A DNA stretch of 64,000 nt from Belliella pelovolcani (GTDB lineage Bacteria; Bacteroidota; Bacteroidia; Cytophagales; Cyclobacteriaceae), in contig NZ_FTOP01000015.1 in the NCBI RefSeq assembly GCF_900156785.1, forward strand, positions 1 through 64,000, in the 5' to 3' direction. The notes below the pieces were generated by a model, which saw only the letters and a program-made list of their open reading frames with translations, was not told where the DNA came from and searched no databases. Below are positions 7,721 to 16,208 of this stretch, piece after piece. The translations under genes and the position numbers were made by a program. Numbering within the stretch: position 1 is the first letter of the stretch; each line of letters starts with the position of its first letter.

Positions 7721-8143
7721 CTACTCCACAGCCTTTACATTCACTTCAATATTACCTCTAGTGGCTTTAGAATAAGGGCATACTTGGTGAGCAGCATCTA
7801 CTAGTTTTTGAGCTTCCTCAAGAGAGCCTGCTCCAGGGATTTTGCAGTGAATATCTACCGCTAGACCAAAACCACCATTATCTGTTTTGCCCAGATGAGC
7901 CTTTACTGTAATCTCTGCATCATCCAACTTCACGCCTTTGGCTACTGCTCCTAGAGCTCCGCCAAAACATGCTGCATAGCCAGCAGCAAACAATTGCTCA
8001 GGGTTGGTCTTTCCTCCTGGACCACCGATTTCTTTTGGCATGGCTACATCAAAATCTAGCTGCCCATCATCTGTTTTTACATGTCCTTTTCTACCACCAG
8101 TATTGACTGCTGTGGCTGTGTAATCGATTGTGATCTTTTCCAT
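7721..8143 (-). CDS. ohr: Organic hydroperoxide resistance protein, Ohr/OsmC family
   Basis: A 140-residue thiol peroxidase that reduces organic hydroperoxides in the cytoplasm. The two redox cysteines are in the Ohr positions: YAACFGGAL (about residue 58) and HQVCPYSKATRGN (about residue 122). The N-terminal ATAVNTGGRKGHVKTDDG also fits Ohr rather than OsmC. The gene lies 5 bases after ohrR in the same direction, the classical regulator-target pair. Confidence 0.93.
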   Translation of the reverse strand: MEKITIDYTATAVNTGGRKGHVKTDDGQLDFDVAMPKEIGGPGGKTNPEQLFAAGYAACFGGALGAVAKGVKLDDAEITVKAHLGKTDNGGFGLAVDIHCKIPGAGSLEEAQKLVDAAHQVCPYSKATRGNIEVNVKAVE

Positions 8144-8148
8144 TTCGT

Positions 8149-8592
8149 TTAGGTTTGGTTTAAAGTTGCTACTAATTTTTCTAATTCGAATTTCAAGCTA
8201 TTTAACTCTTGAGACTCCCAGCTGTTCAAAGTTTCCAAAATCATTGCTGGAATCCCAGCTGCTTTGCTCTTGAGTGATTTTCCTTGAAAAGTCAATTCAA
8301 TTTCTACCCTTCTTTCATCGGCTTCACTTCTAATCCTTTTGATCAGGCTACTCGCTTCCAACCTTTTGAGCAAAGGGGTCAAAGTTCCTGAATCTAAAAA
8401 TAGCTTTTTGCCGATTTCATTGACCGCCTGACCATCTTTTTCCCATAATGTCATCATCACCAAATACTGCGGGTAAGTCAGTCCCAAGGCCTCCAGTGGC
8501 TCTCGATATGCCTGAATAATCATCCTAGAAGCTGCATACAGCGGAAAACACAATTGATCTTCCAAATGAAGGGTGGCTTGAACTTGAGACAT
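8149..8592 (-). CDS. ohrR: OhrR, MarR family organic peroxide-sensing repressor
   Basis: A winged-helix MarR protein. The N-terminal LEDQLCFPLYAASR carries the single peroxide-sensing cysteine known from OhrR (Cys15 in B. subtilis). The recognition part is IGKKLFLDSGTLTPLLKRLE and the wing is RSEADERRVEIELT. I start at ATG 8592, since the longer frame from 8649 would add a tail through an AT-rich operator-like sequence; ATG 8601 is a close alternative. When the cysteine is oxidised the repressor leaves DNA and ohr is induced. Confidence 0.92.
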   Translation of the reverse strand: MSQVQATLHLEDQLCFPLYAASRMIIQAYREPLEALGLTYPQYLVMMTLWEKDGQAVNEIGKKLFLDSGTLTPLLKRLEASSLIKRIRSEADERRVEIELTFQGKSLKSKAAGIPAMILETLNSWESQELNSLKFELEKLVATLNQT

Positions 8593-8604
8593 AAGCGTCA
8601 TTTT

Positions 8605-8625
8605 AAATTGATTACAATTGAATTT
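8605..8625. promoter_or_regulatory. Possible OhrR operator
   Basis: A 21-bp imperfect palindrome rich in AATT (AAATTGATT, centre ACA, ATTGAATTT) lies 13-33 bases upstream of the ohrR start. Known OhrR boxes are AT-rich inverted repeats containing ACAATT, which occurs here. The match is weak because the region is generally AT-rich. Confidence 0.35.
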
Positions 8626-8701
8626 AAAACAATTTTTTGAAGGAATCAAGTTTTGATCTTTTCCCCTTAAAATAATTCAAGCTGAAACCTTAACTAATGA
8701 A

Positions 8702-9739
8702 TCAAAAAGCTTCCTCTATGTCATATTTCCAAAGGTAAAAAAATGTCCTCTCTACCTCATCGAATATTCTACCCGGGTTGGTTCTAATTGTAACTCGGAA
8801 GCCCTCATCATCAGAAATTTTTACCAATTGGTGACTCCCAAAATAAGAGACTTTGACAATCTTGCCACTGAGCTGCTGACCTTCTCGCTGCACCACTTCT
8901 CCATGCTCAGGTCGAAATAATAATTTGACTTGTCTCTTGTATTTCTTGGCTTCTAAATCTGTGATAAACCCAAAAGAAGTATAAAACCCATCCTCACTAG
9001 GTGTAGCAAGCAATTCATTTCTCTTACCGAAAAAATTTGCTACATATGGATTCACAGGGGTTTCATATAAGTTCTTCGGAATATCTATTTGTTGCAGATA
9101 GCCCTTATGCAGAATGGCAATCCGGTCTGCGGTAGAGAGGGCATCTTTGGTATCATGGGTGACAAAAATTGCAGTAATCCCAGTCTTCTTGATGATTTGA
9201 CGAATCTCTTCCCTGACCTGATCCTTGAGCATAGCATCTAGGTTACTGAAGGGTTCGTCCATCAGCAAAATACGGGGGTTTGGAGCTATTGCCCTAGCCA
9301 AAGCTACCCGCTGCTGCTGCCCTCCAGAGAGTTGGTGCGGGTATTTTTTGAAATCTTCTGTCAGACCTACGAGTTTGAGTGTATCCTTGGCCAATTGTTC
9401 GGGATTGCCTTTTGACTTAGCTATTCCAAATGTTACATTTTCCAAAATGGTCAAATGGGGAAACAATGCATAATCTTGAAAAACCATACCCACTTTTCGG
9501 TCATGTGGAGGTACAGATTCTTTGCCTTGCACAATCACTTGACCTGCTAGGGAGATCGTTCCATCATCGGGATGCTCTAATCCTGCTATCAATCTCAACA
9601 AGGTCGTCTTACCTGAGCCACTTTCTCCAACCAAAGCCAATATCTCTCCTTCTTCTACATCAAAAGAAACTTCATTAACAGCAAATACTTTTGCCTGTCC
9701 ATACTTTTTATTGATTCGACGGAGTGATAATATGCTCAT
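8702..9739 (-). CDS. fbpC: Ferric iron ABC transporter ATP-binding protein
   Basis: The ATPase subunit of a binding-protein-dependent importer. It shows Walker A GESGSGKTT (about residue 37), Q-loop FQDYALFPHLT, signature LSGGQQQRVALARA, Walker B ILLMDEPFSNLD and the switch His in IFVTHD. The C-terminal third (about 240-345) is a TOBE-like regulatory domain, as in FbpC/PotA ATPases. It is the last gene of the fbpA-fbpB-fbpC set; a 101-base gap separates it from the permease. Iron as substrate is inferred from the FbpA neighbour. Confidence 0.9.
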   Translation of the reverse strand: MSILSLRRINKKYGQAKVFAVNEVSFDVEEGEILALVGESGSGKTTLLRLIAGLEHPDDGTISLAGQVIVQGKESVPPHDRKVGMVFQDYALFPHLTILENVTFGIAKSKGNPEQLAKDTLKLVGLTEDFKKYPHQLSGGQQQRVALARAIAPNPRILLMDEPFSNLDAMLKDQVREEIRQIIKKTGITAIFVTHDTKDALSTADRIAILHKGYLQQIDIPKNLYETPVNPYVANFFGKRNELLATPSEDGFYTSFGFITDLEAKKYKRQVKLLFRPEHGEVVQREGQQLSGKIVKVSYFGSHQLVKISDDEGFRVTIRTNPGRIFDEVERTFFYLWKYDIEEAF

Positions 9740-9840
9740 CTTAATTTTTAATAATGTATAACCAATTCATAGTCGGTCTTGAAACAAGCTAATTCAGCTT
9801 CTAATTTCATTATGGGTAAAAATCCATAAATCCATCCTAT

Positions 9841-11478
9841 TTACAATTCTCTTTTCTTGATCATCTGATTGAGGAAAATTATAGGAATAATCCCCGTCAG
9901 GATGATGATGACAGCAGCATTTGCAGACTCAGCAATCATTTCATTGGTCGCCATATCAAATGCCTTAGTAGCTAAAGTCTGATAGTTGAAAGGTCTCAGA
10001 ATCAAAGTCAATGGAAGTTCCTTGAGCACATCTACAAATACCAACAGAATCCCTGAAAACAAGGTTGTTTTGATCAGTGGAAGGTCAATTTTCCATAAAG
10101 TTTTCGTACTTCGCACTCCCAACAACCTACTCGCTTCATTGACATGAATACCAATCTTCTGAAACCCTGCTTCGACAGGGTTATACCCTACCGCCATAAA
10201 TCTGACTATATAAGCAAAGATAAGGGCAAATAAAGTTCCCGAAAGAAATAAACCAGCAGTTCTAGCTGACAATAAAGCATCATAAACCCACTTATCAAAT
10301 GCCAATAATGGGATCATCACCCCTACTGCTATCACTGCGCCCGGTATGGCATAACCCAAGGTAGCTACTTTCGTAATACTCTTGACCCATTTGAATGGAC
10401 TCAAGCGAAGTGCGTAGAGCAAGATTACAGAGAAAATCACAATCAATACCCCTGCAATTGCTGCCAACCCAAAACTGCGGTAAATCAAAGTCAGAAACTC
10501 TTGATTGACCACTTTCTCGTGCGTCAACCATACCCACTTCAATAGCTGCAAAAATGGAATTAGAAAACTAATCAAGAATATAATAGTGCAAATCGCACTA
10601 TAGAGCAATTTTTTCTGCATTGATACTTCTATTCTAGCAGTTGGTTTATTCAGTCCATTGACTGATGAATATTGCCTATTGCCACGCTGCAAAGACTCCA
10701 AATAAAGAATCAAAAAAACAAAAATCATCAAGATAGCAGCAAGATAAATGGCTGTAGTAGCATCTCCCATAGAAAACCAAGCCCTGAAAATCCCTGTAGT
10801 AAAGGTATTGACACCAAAATACTTGACCGTCCCATAATCATTGAGAACTTCCATACTCGCCAAAGCAATGCCTGCAACTATGGCTGGCCTTGCCATCGGT
10901 AAGGCGATTTTAAAGAATGTCTTCGTCCTATTCGCTCCTAGAAGAAATGATGCCTCCTGCATAGTTTTGGATTGCTGCAGGAATGAAGACCTTGAGATTA
11001 AAAAGACATAAGGAAAAAGGGTAATCGAAAGGATGAAAATTGCCCCAGGCAAATTCATGATATCAATCAGGCTACCCTTGAAGCTAATGTCAAAAGTATT
11101 TCTGAAAAATGTCTGTATAGGCCCTGTATAATCCAATATACCAACGTAGGTATAAGCCATGATGTAGCCTGGGAAACCCAAAGGCAAAATCAAGAGCCAT
11201 TCAAAATACCTCCTTCCCGGAAACTCGTAATTAGACACTAGCCAGGCGGTACTCACACCCAGCAAAAACGTCAAAGCTGCTACCCCTAAGAGGAGTAGCA
11301 GCGTATTTTGAAAGTAGCCGTACAGGAGATTATTGGCTATATGTGACCAACTACCTCCTGGGCTTGCAAATAACTTAAATAAGATAGTGACGAGTGGGGT
11401 TGCGACAAATAATAGGATGATTAGCGCATAGCCTGTCCACTTATTCCACCAATAGTACTTCTTCCTTATAATATCCAA
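9841..11478 (-). CDS. fbpB: Ferric iron ABC transporter permease, fused two-half type
   Basis: A 545-residue inner-membrane protein with about 12 membrane segments in two homologous halves, as in FbpB/SfuB. Each half has the EAA loop that contacts the ATPase: EASFLLGANRTKTFFKIALP in the first half and EASRLLGVRSTKTLWKIDLP in the second. The gene begins 9 bases after fbpA, so they are co-transcribed. Confidence 0.93.
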   Translation of the reverse strand: MDIIRKKYYWWNKWTGYALIILLFVATPLVTILFKLFASPGGSWSHIANNLLYGYFQNTLLLLLGVAALTFLLGVSTAWLVSNYEFPGRRYFEWLLILPLGFPGYIMAYTYVGILDYTGPIQTFFRNTFDISFKGSLIDIMNLPGAIFILSITLFPYVFLISRSSFLQQSKTMQEASFLLGANRTKTFFKIALPMARPAIVAGIALASMEVLNDYGTVKYFGVNTFTTGIFRAWFSMGDATTAIYLAAILMIFVFLILYLESLQRGNRQYSSVNGLNKPTARIEVSMQKKLLYSAICTIIFLISFLIPFLQLLKWVWLTHEKVVNQEFLTLIYRSFGLAAIAGVLIVIFSVILLYALRLSPFKWVKSITKVATLGYAIPGAVIAVGVMIPLLAFDKWVYDALLSARTAGLFLSGTLFALIFAYIVRFMAVGYNPVEAGFQKIGIHVNEASRLLGVRSTKTLWKIDLPLIKTTLFSGILLVFVDVLKELPLTLILRPFNYQTLATKAFDMATNEMIAESANAAVIIILTGIIPIIFLNQMIKKREL

Positions 11479-11487
11479 AACCTTGGC

Positions 11488-12522
11488 TTATTTCCATCCA
11501 ACACGGTCAAAGATGATCACAGCATCTTTGTTTCTTTTTCCCAATTCAGACAAATTGATTTCATCTGCTTTGAATGATCCCCATTCTTTCAATAAATCAG
11601 AATATTCAGCTTTAGGGTTCACCGGATATTCAAAATTGATACTGGCAAGGAAATTCTGAGCTTCTACCTCTGACAAGAACTCGATCAACTTCACAGCATT
11701 GTCTTTGTTTGGTGCATACTTCGTGACAGCTGCTCCTGATATGTTGATATGTGTTCCTCTATCGTCTTGATTTGGGAAGAAAATAGCGATTTTTTCAGCA
11801 GCCTTTCTTTCTTCTTCATTGGCATCATTGAGCATGATTCCAATGTAATAAGTATTCACAATGGCCACATCCCCTTCTCCTGAGGCTACAGCTTTCACCT
11901 GATCTCTATCACTTCCCTTAGGTGTCCTAGCCATATTGGCCAATAAGTTACCAGCCCATTCTTCAGCTGCTGCTTCACCATTGTTTGCTATGATAGAAGC
12001 TAAAAGTGATTGGTTATAAATGTTCTCTGATGAACGAGTCAGCACTCTTCCTTTCCAATTTTCTTCAGTCAAAGCCTCATAGGTAGACAATTCACTTGGA
12101 TCTACTCTCTCTTTACTATAAGCCAAGATTCTAGCTCTGAAAGTCAGGCCAAACCATTTATTTCCAGGCTCTCTAAATTTTGAAGGGATATTAGTATTCA
12201 ATATTTCAGACTCTACTGCTTGTACAAGATCCTTTTCTACGGCTCTATGTAGTCTACCAGCATCTACTGTGATCAACACATCTGCAGGAGAGTTGGCACC
12301 CTCAAGTTCTAATTTTTGGATCAATTCGTCAGCACTCGCACTGACTACGTTTACTTTAATCCCTGTTTTTTCTGTAAATTGATCAAATAGTTGCTGATCT
12401 GCTTCATAGTGTCTATGGGTGTACACATTCACTACTTCCTCTTGGTCTGAAGCACCTCCACAAGCATATAATGAAACTGCTACAAGACCTAAAATTGTCG
12501 ATTTTAGAATATTCTTTAACAT
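11488..12522 (-). CDS. fbpA: Iron(III) ABC transporter substrate-binding lipoprotein
   Basis: A 344-residue periplasmic binding protein anchored as a lipoprotein (lipobox SLYACGG, Cys at about residue 21). The mature N-terminus VNVYTHRHYEADQQLFDQF carries the His/Glu ligands of FbpA. The Tyr pair that binds iron is seen in AIVNTYYIGIM near residue 224. It heads the fbpABC operon and is divergent from oxyR, sharing a 139-base control region. Iron import being next to peroxide control fits the need to limit Fenton chemistry. Confidence 0.92.
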   Translation of the reverse strand: MLKNILKSTILGLVAVSLYACGGASDQEEVVNVYTHRHYEADQQLFDQFTEKTGIKVNVVSASADELIQKLELEGANSPADVLITVDAGRLHRAVEKDLVQAVESEILNTNIPSKFREPGNKWFGLTFRARILAYSKERVDPSELSTYEALTEENWKGRVLTRSSENIYNQSLLASIIANNGEAAAEEWAGNLLANMARTPKGSDRDQVKAVASGEGDVAIVNTYYIGIMLNDANEEERKAAEKIAIFFPNQDDRGTHINISGAAVTKYAPNKDNAVKLIEFLSEVEAQNFLASINFEYPVNPKAEYSDLLKEWGSFKADEINLSELGKRNKDAVIIFDRVGWK

Positions 12523-12565
12523 AGATTTCTCGTTTTATGGATGCGAAATTAATCATTATTTAAAT

Positions 12566-12573
12566 CAAATCTA
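12566..12573 (-). promoter_or_regulatory. Likely -7 box of the fbp operon
   Basis: TAGATTTG on the minus strand matches TAnnTTTG and lies 43 bases upstream of the fbpA start. No clear -33 box was found. The divergent oxyR box lies only 20 bases away, so control of both could be linked. Confidence 0.45.
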
Positions 12574-12593
12574 AATAAAGAGAAAAAGATTTT

Positions 12594-12601
12594 TATATTT
12601 G
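12594..12601 (+). promoter_or_regulatory. Likely -7 box of oxyR
   Basis: TATATTTG matches TAnnTTTG exactly, 60 bases upstream of the chosen oxyR start. A -33 box is not evident, which would fit an activated or autoregulated promoter. Confidence 0.45.
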
Positions 12602-12661
12602 TGCCTCTCTCGTGATGGGAGGTTTAGAGTAGATTTATCAGGTAATAGACAAGGGAAGATC

Positions 12662-13594
12662 ATGACTATCCAACAACTGGAGTACATATTAGCAGTTGAC
12701 AAGTTTCGACATTTCGGCCAGGCTGCAGAGTCTTGTTTCGTTACGCAACCTACGCTTAGTGCGCAGATCAGCAAACTAGAAAAGGAGCTCAATGTTATCA
12801 TTTTTGACCGTTCCAAAATGCCTGTCATTCCAACAGAGACAGGTTCGCAGATTATTGAACAAGCCAAAAAAGTCGTTTCTCACAGTAAGGGTATATACGA
12901 ACTTGTTTCCCAACTCAAGGGAGATATCAGCGGTATAATCAAGTTGGGAATTATACCGACACTTGCCCCTTATTTACTGCATAGATTTATCAAAAATTTC
13001 ATAGATAAATTCCCAAAAGTCCAGCTTCAAGTAGAAGAGATGGTTACCGAAGATGTAATCAAAAAGCTCAAAAATGATGAAATAGATCTAGGGATAGTGG
13101 TCACCCCGCTCAATGAAAGTGGTCTCTTAGAAAAGCCCATGTTTTACGAGAAATTTTTCGCCTATCTATCCGAAGGTCACCCTTTATTAAGAAAGGATAA
13201 AATCTCTGTAGAGGATTTGGACACCACGGATTTATGGATGCTACAGCAAGGCCATTGCTTCAGAGATCAAGTACTTAACCTTTGTAATCAAGCCAAGTTT
13301 CAGAAAATGAACTTCCACTACGAAAGTGGATCTCTCGAAGGATTGAAAAACATGGTCAATGAATACCAAGGAGTTACTCTACTTCCTGAACTTGCCACTT
13401 TTTCAATGAGTGAAAAGGAAAGAACTAGGCTGAGAACTTTTGAAGGAGAGGAGCCAATACGAGAAGTAAGTATTGTACTGACAAGAAGTTTTCTTAAACA
13501 AAAATTAGTGGAATTACTCTACAATGAAATCACAGCCTCCATCCCTCAAGAAATGACTTCAAAGGCTCATGGAAAAATAATCAGATTTAAATAA
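12662..13594 (+). CDS. oxyR: OxyR, LysR-type hydrogen peroxide sensor
   Basis: A 310-residue LysR regulator. The N-terminus MTIQQLEYILAVDKFRHFGQ and the HTH ESCFVTQPTLSAQISKLE are typical. The redox pair is conserved as GHCFRDQVLNLC (about residues 199 and 208), which forms the disulfide on peroxide exposure. I start at ATG 12662 because the longer frame adds residues not found in LysR proteins. It is divergent from fbpABC. Targets probably include catalase or peroxidase genes elsewhere; control of fbp is possible from position. Confidence 0.93.
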   Translation: MTIQQLEYILAVDKFRHFGQAAESCFVTQPTLSAQISKLEKELNVIIFDRSKMPVIPTETGSQIIEQAKKVVSHSKGIYELVSQLKGDISGIIKLGIIPTLAPYLLHRFIKNFIDKFPKVQLQVEEMVTEDVIKKLKNDEIDLGIVVTPLNESGLLEKPMFYEKFFAYLSEGHPLLRKDKISVEDLDTTDLWMLQQGHCFRDQVLNLCNQAKFQKMNFHYESGSLEGLKNMVNEYQGVTLLPELATFSMSEKERTRLRTFEGEEPIREVSIVLTRSFLKQKLVELLYNEITASIPQEMTSKAHGKIIRFK

Positions 13595-13659
13595 AGAATT
13601 TACTATTTTTGATAGTTATAAGAGGGGGTTCAGGTCCCCTTGTCTTGTTTTTAGGTCTG

Positions 13660-14793
13660 ATGAAAAATATTCTCTTCTCGATTTTCTTCTTGTGCACTTT
13701 CCTCCAAATCGGAGATATCAAAGCACAATCTCTAGTGAAGAAATATTTCAATAATGTGTTCAATGATACTTCCGAAATTAGCAAACCCCAATTTTTGGTT
13801 TACCCCACATTAGCTTACGCACCAGAAACGAGTTGGGAAATCGGCCTATCTTCTCTTTATGTCTATTATGCCAAACGAGATACAGCAAACAGGCTGAGTG
13901 AGATCAATGGCTTTACATTTTTCACCCTAGAAAATCAATATGGGCTGTGGTTTGACCATGCAATCTATACAGATCAGAATGACTGGTTTTTCTTGGGCAG
14001 AATACGACTTCAAAGCTTCCCACTCAAATACTATGGTGTAGGCATGAATACGCCTCCAGATTACTTGGCACTTGTTGATGCCAATCAGGTCATGATCAAG
14101 GAAAGGGTGCTGAGAAAAATCCAAAAGAACTTATTCTTTGGAATAGAGATGGACTTTCAAAGACTTGCATCCGTAGATTTCAAACCAGCACCAGAAGTTC
14201 CAGCTTTTGATCTACCCCTAGGGAGTGAAGGCTCCACCAATTTTGGAATTGGCGCTGGATTGGTATTTGACAACAGGCACAATGTCCTCAATGTCCGTGA
14301 TGGGTTATTCTCCGAACTGGCTTACCTGAGGTATGCACCAGCATTAAGCACCTTTGGTTTTCACACGGTAATTTCTGACACGAGAATCTTCAGGCCAGTA
14401 GGGAAAAATAATGTATTCGCTGCTCAGCTCCTAGGACAATTCAACTCAGGAGATGTCCCTTTCAATCAGCTAGCGCTGATGGGTGGAGAGTCCATGATGC
14501 GAGGGTATTATACTGGTAGATTTCGAGACAAAAATCAAATAGCTTCTCAGGTAGAGATGCGCTTTCTTCCTTTACCTTTAGGCTTTACGGAGCGATTAGG
14601 TGCTGCGGTATTTGGAGGCGCTGCGACAGTATTTCCTGATTTTTCGAATCTCAACCTAAAGCAAATCGTCTGGTCTGCTGGTGGCGGCTTGAGGTTCCTT
14701 CTTTTCCCTAAGAAAGACATCTATACCAGACTTGACTACGCACTCACCGCCGAAGGATCAGGTTTTTACTTATTTATTGGGGAGGCGTTCTAG
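13660..14793 (+). CDS. BamA/TamA-like outer-membrane barrel protein without POTRA domains
   Basis: A 377-residue protein with a signal peptide ending near IKAQS and then a C-terminal Omp85-type barrel: FGIGAGLVFDNRHNVLNVRDG, then ALMGGESMMRGYYTGRFRDK (the RGY/F motif of strand b12-loop L6) and a last strand ending in Phe (YLFIGEAF). POTRA repeats are missing. Such barrel-only Omp85 relatives are common in Bacteroidota and their role is unclear; some may be surface lipid or protein translocation pores. Start ATG 13660 is chosen for the signal peptide; the frame is open further upstream. The next gene is convergent, 2 bases away. Confidence 0.85.
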   Translation: MKNILFSIFFLCTFLQIGDIKAQSLVKKYFNNVFNDTSEISKPQFLVYPTLAYAPETSWEIGLSSLYVYYAKRDTANRLSEINGFTFFTLENQYGLWFDHAIYTDQNDWFFLGRIRLQSFPLKYYGVGMNTPPDYLALVDANQVMIKERVLRKIQKNLFFGIEMDFQRLASVDFKPAPEVPAFDLPLGSEGSTNFGIGAGLVFDNRHNVLNVRDGLFSELAYLRYAPALSTFGFHTVISDTRIFRPVGKNNVFAAQLLGQFNSGDVPFNQLALMGGESMMRGYYTGRFRDKNQIASQVEMRFLPLPLGFTERLGAAVFGGAATVFPDFSNLNLKQIVWSAGGGLRFLLFPKKDIYTRLDYALTAEGSGFYLFIGEAF

Positions 14794-14795
14794 CA

Positions 14796-16106
14796 TTACA
14801 TATCTTCCAAAGATAAGGCAAGATATGTAGGCTTATAATTTGGAAGCTGATCTAATACAGTTTGCGATTTGGCCTCCAACAGCGGTATGCTGATATTATT
14901 TTTATTCAATTTGATCTCTGCAAACGTCACTGTTTTTTCTAGCTCGTTTATTCCAACTAAGTCAATTTCTCCCTGACTTTGCTTGGTCCAATATGTGCCA
15001 ATATTCGAGTATGTACCAGAAGCCTTAAATTTGTCTTTGAAGTACTTCTCTAGCACAGGCCCTAAATAGGTTTGGTAATCCCTTTGAATGGCAGTTTTAA
15101 TAAAATTATAATTTTCAATCTCTACGGCGCTACGATACCTGTAGATAAATCTAAACCAAAAAGAAAGAAAGTTATCTTCAATCATATACTTGATTTTCCG
15201 ACTTGTTTCTTTGGAAAGGATTGGTTTGATCCTTCTAATAATCCCGTAATCATTTTCCAACTTATCTAGATAAGCCCCGACACTCATTTCTAGGACAGAC
15301 TCTATCTCTGGTCTGGAAGTCTTTGATGAAGCAATCAAAGTGAGTATAGAAAAGTAAGTATGGTAATCTTTACCAAACTCTTCAATCAGAATATTCCTAC
15401 CTTCATCTAAAAATAAAGATCTTGGTTGTAACACCTCATCTAGCATGTCGTCAGATGTAAATGCCTGAGCATTCACAAATGCTTCCACGTACTTTGCCAC
15501 TCCTCCAGTAAGCGCATAGAAATCTAGCAAATCTCGCTTAGAATAACTGGGATAATTATCCCTTAATATTTCTTCAACAACATTTACCTCAAAAGGCTTG
15601 ACAATCAACTTGGAAGTTGCACGGCCAAAAAGCGGCTCTTTTACATTTTCAAAAATCTTCACCATCAAAGAATTTACAGACCCACAAAGAATCAAGTTAA
15701 TTTTACTTTGATCTTTATTACTATCCCAGATGTGCTGCATATCACTATACACAGCAGGGTTAATGCTATAGAATTCTTGAAACTCATCAATAATCAACAT
15801 GAAGTTCCTTTGCTTGGATAGCTCCATCACCCAAGCAAAAAGGTCTTTGAATTGAGAAATCTCCCCAAAATAAGGAATAGCTAATGCCTCTTGGATGATT
15901 TCCAAAAATTCTTTACAAAGGAGCTGTTCTGTTTTCTTTGCGACAAACAAATACACGGATAGCTTATCTTGGCTCGATTTCCTAAGTAAACTTGTCTTAC
16001 CTATTCTCCTTCTACCTACCACCACGGTCATTTGTGCTTGATCCTTTGACCTTAGGGCTATTTTATCAAGTGTAGCAAGTTCTGATTCTCTATTGTAAAA
16101 TTTCAT
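14796..16106 (-). CDS. Orphan AAA ATPase with C-terminal DUF234/nuclease-like part
   Basis: A 436-residue protein of the archaeal-type ATPase family common in Bacteroidota. The N-terminus MKFYNRESELATLD precedes Walker A VVGRRRIGKTSLL; Walker B is FMLIIDEFQEF near residue 112, and sensor NLILCGS follows. The C-terminal third contains GEIDLVGINELEKTVTFAEIK, which has the E/D-x(n)-E-x-K pattern of PD-(D/E)xK nucleases; whether it cuts DNA is unknown. It is a single gene facing the barrel gene, with TTACA-containing inverted repeats directly upstream (16116-16150). The family is often transferred horizontally. Confidence 0.8.
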   Translation of the reverse strand: MKFYNRESELATLDKIALRSKDQAQMTVVVGRRRIGKTSLLRKSSQDKLSVYLFVAKKTEQLLCKEFLEIIQEALAIPYFGEISQFKDLFAWVMELSKQRNFMLIIDEFQEFYSINPAVYSDMQHIWDSNKDQSKINLILCGSVNSLMVKIFENVKEPLFGRATSKLIVKPFEVNVVEEILRDNYPSYSKRDLLDFYALTGGVAKYVEAFVNAQAFTSDDMLDEVLQPRSLFLDEGRNILIEEFGKDYHTYFSILTLIASSKTSRPEIESVLEMSVGAYLDKLENDYGIIRRIKPILSKETSRKIKYMIEDNFLSFWFRFIYRYRSAVEIENYNFIKTAIQRDYQTYLGPVLEKYFKDKFKASGTYSNIGTYWTKQSQGEIDLVGINELEKTVTFAEIKLNKNNISIPLLEAKSQTVLDQLPNYKPTYLALSLEDM

Positions 16107-16115
16107 GATTTAATT

Positions 16116-16150
16116 ATTGTAATACAAATTACAGTAATTTTCATTACAAT
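16116..16150. repeat. Inverted-repeat cluster upstream of the orphan ATPase
   Basis: ATTGTAAT (16116-16123) and ATTACAAT (16143-16150) are exact inverted copies, and ATTACAGTAAT (16128-16138) between them is itself nearly palindromic. The cluster starts 10 bases before the ATPase start codon and would overlap the promoter or leader. An autoregulatory operator is the simplest reading. Confidence 0.55.
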
Positions 16151-16208
16151 AAAAAACAATCAGCTTTATTCACCTGACTTACAAAGAATTTAATAAAAAA
16201 TCTATTCA

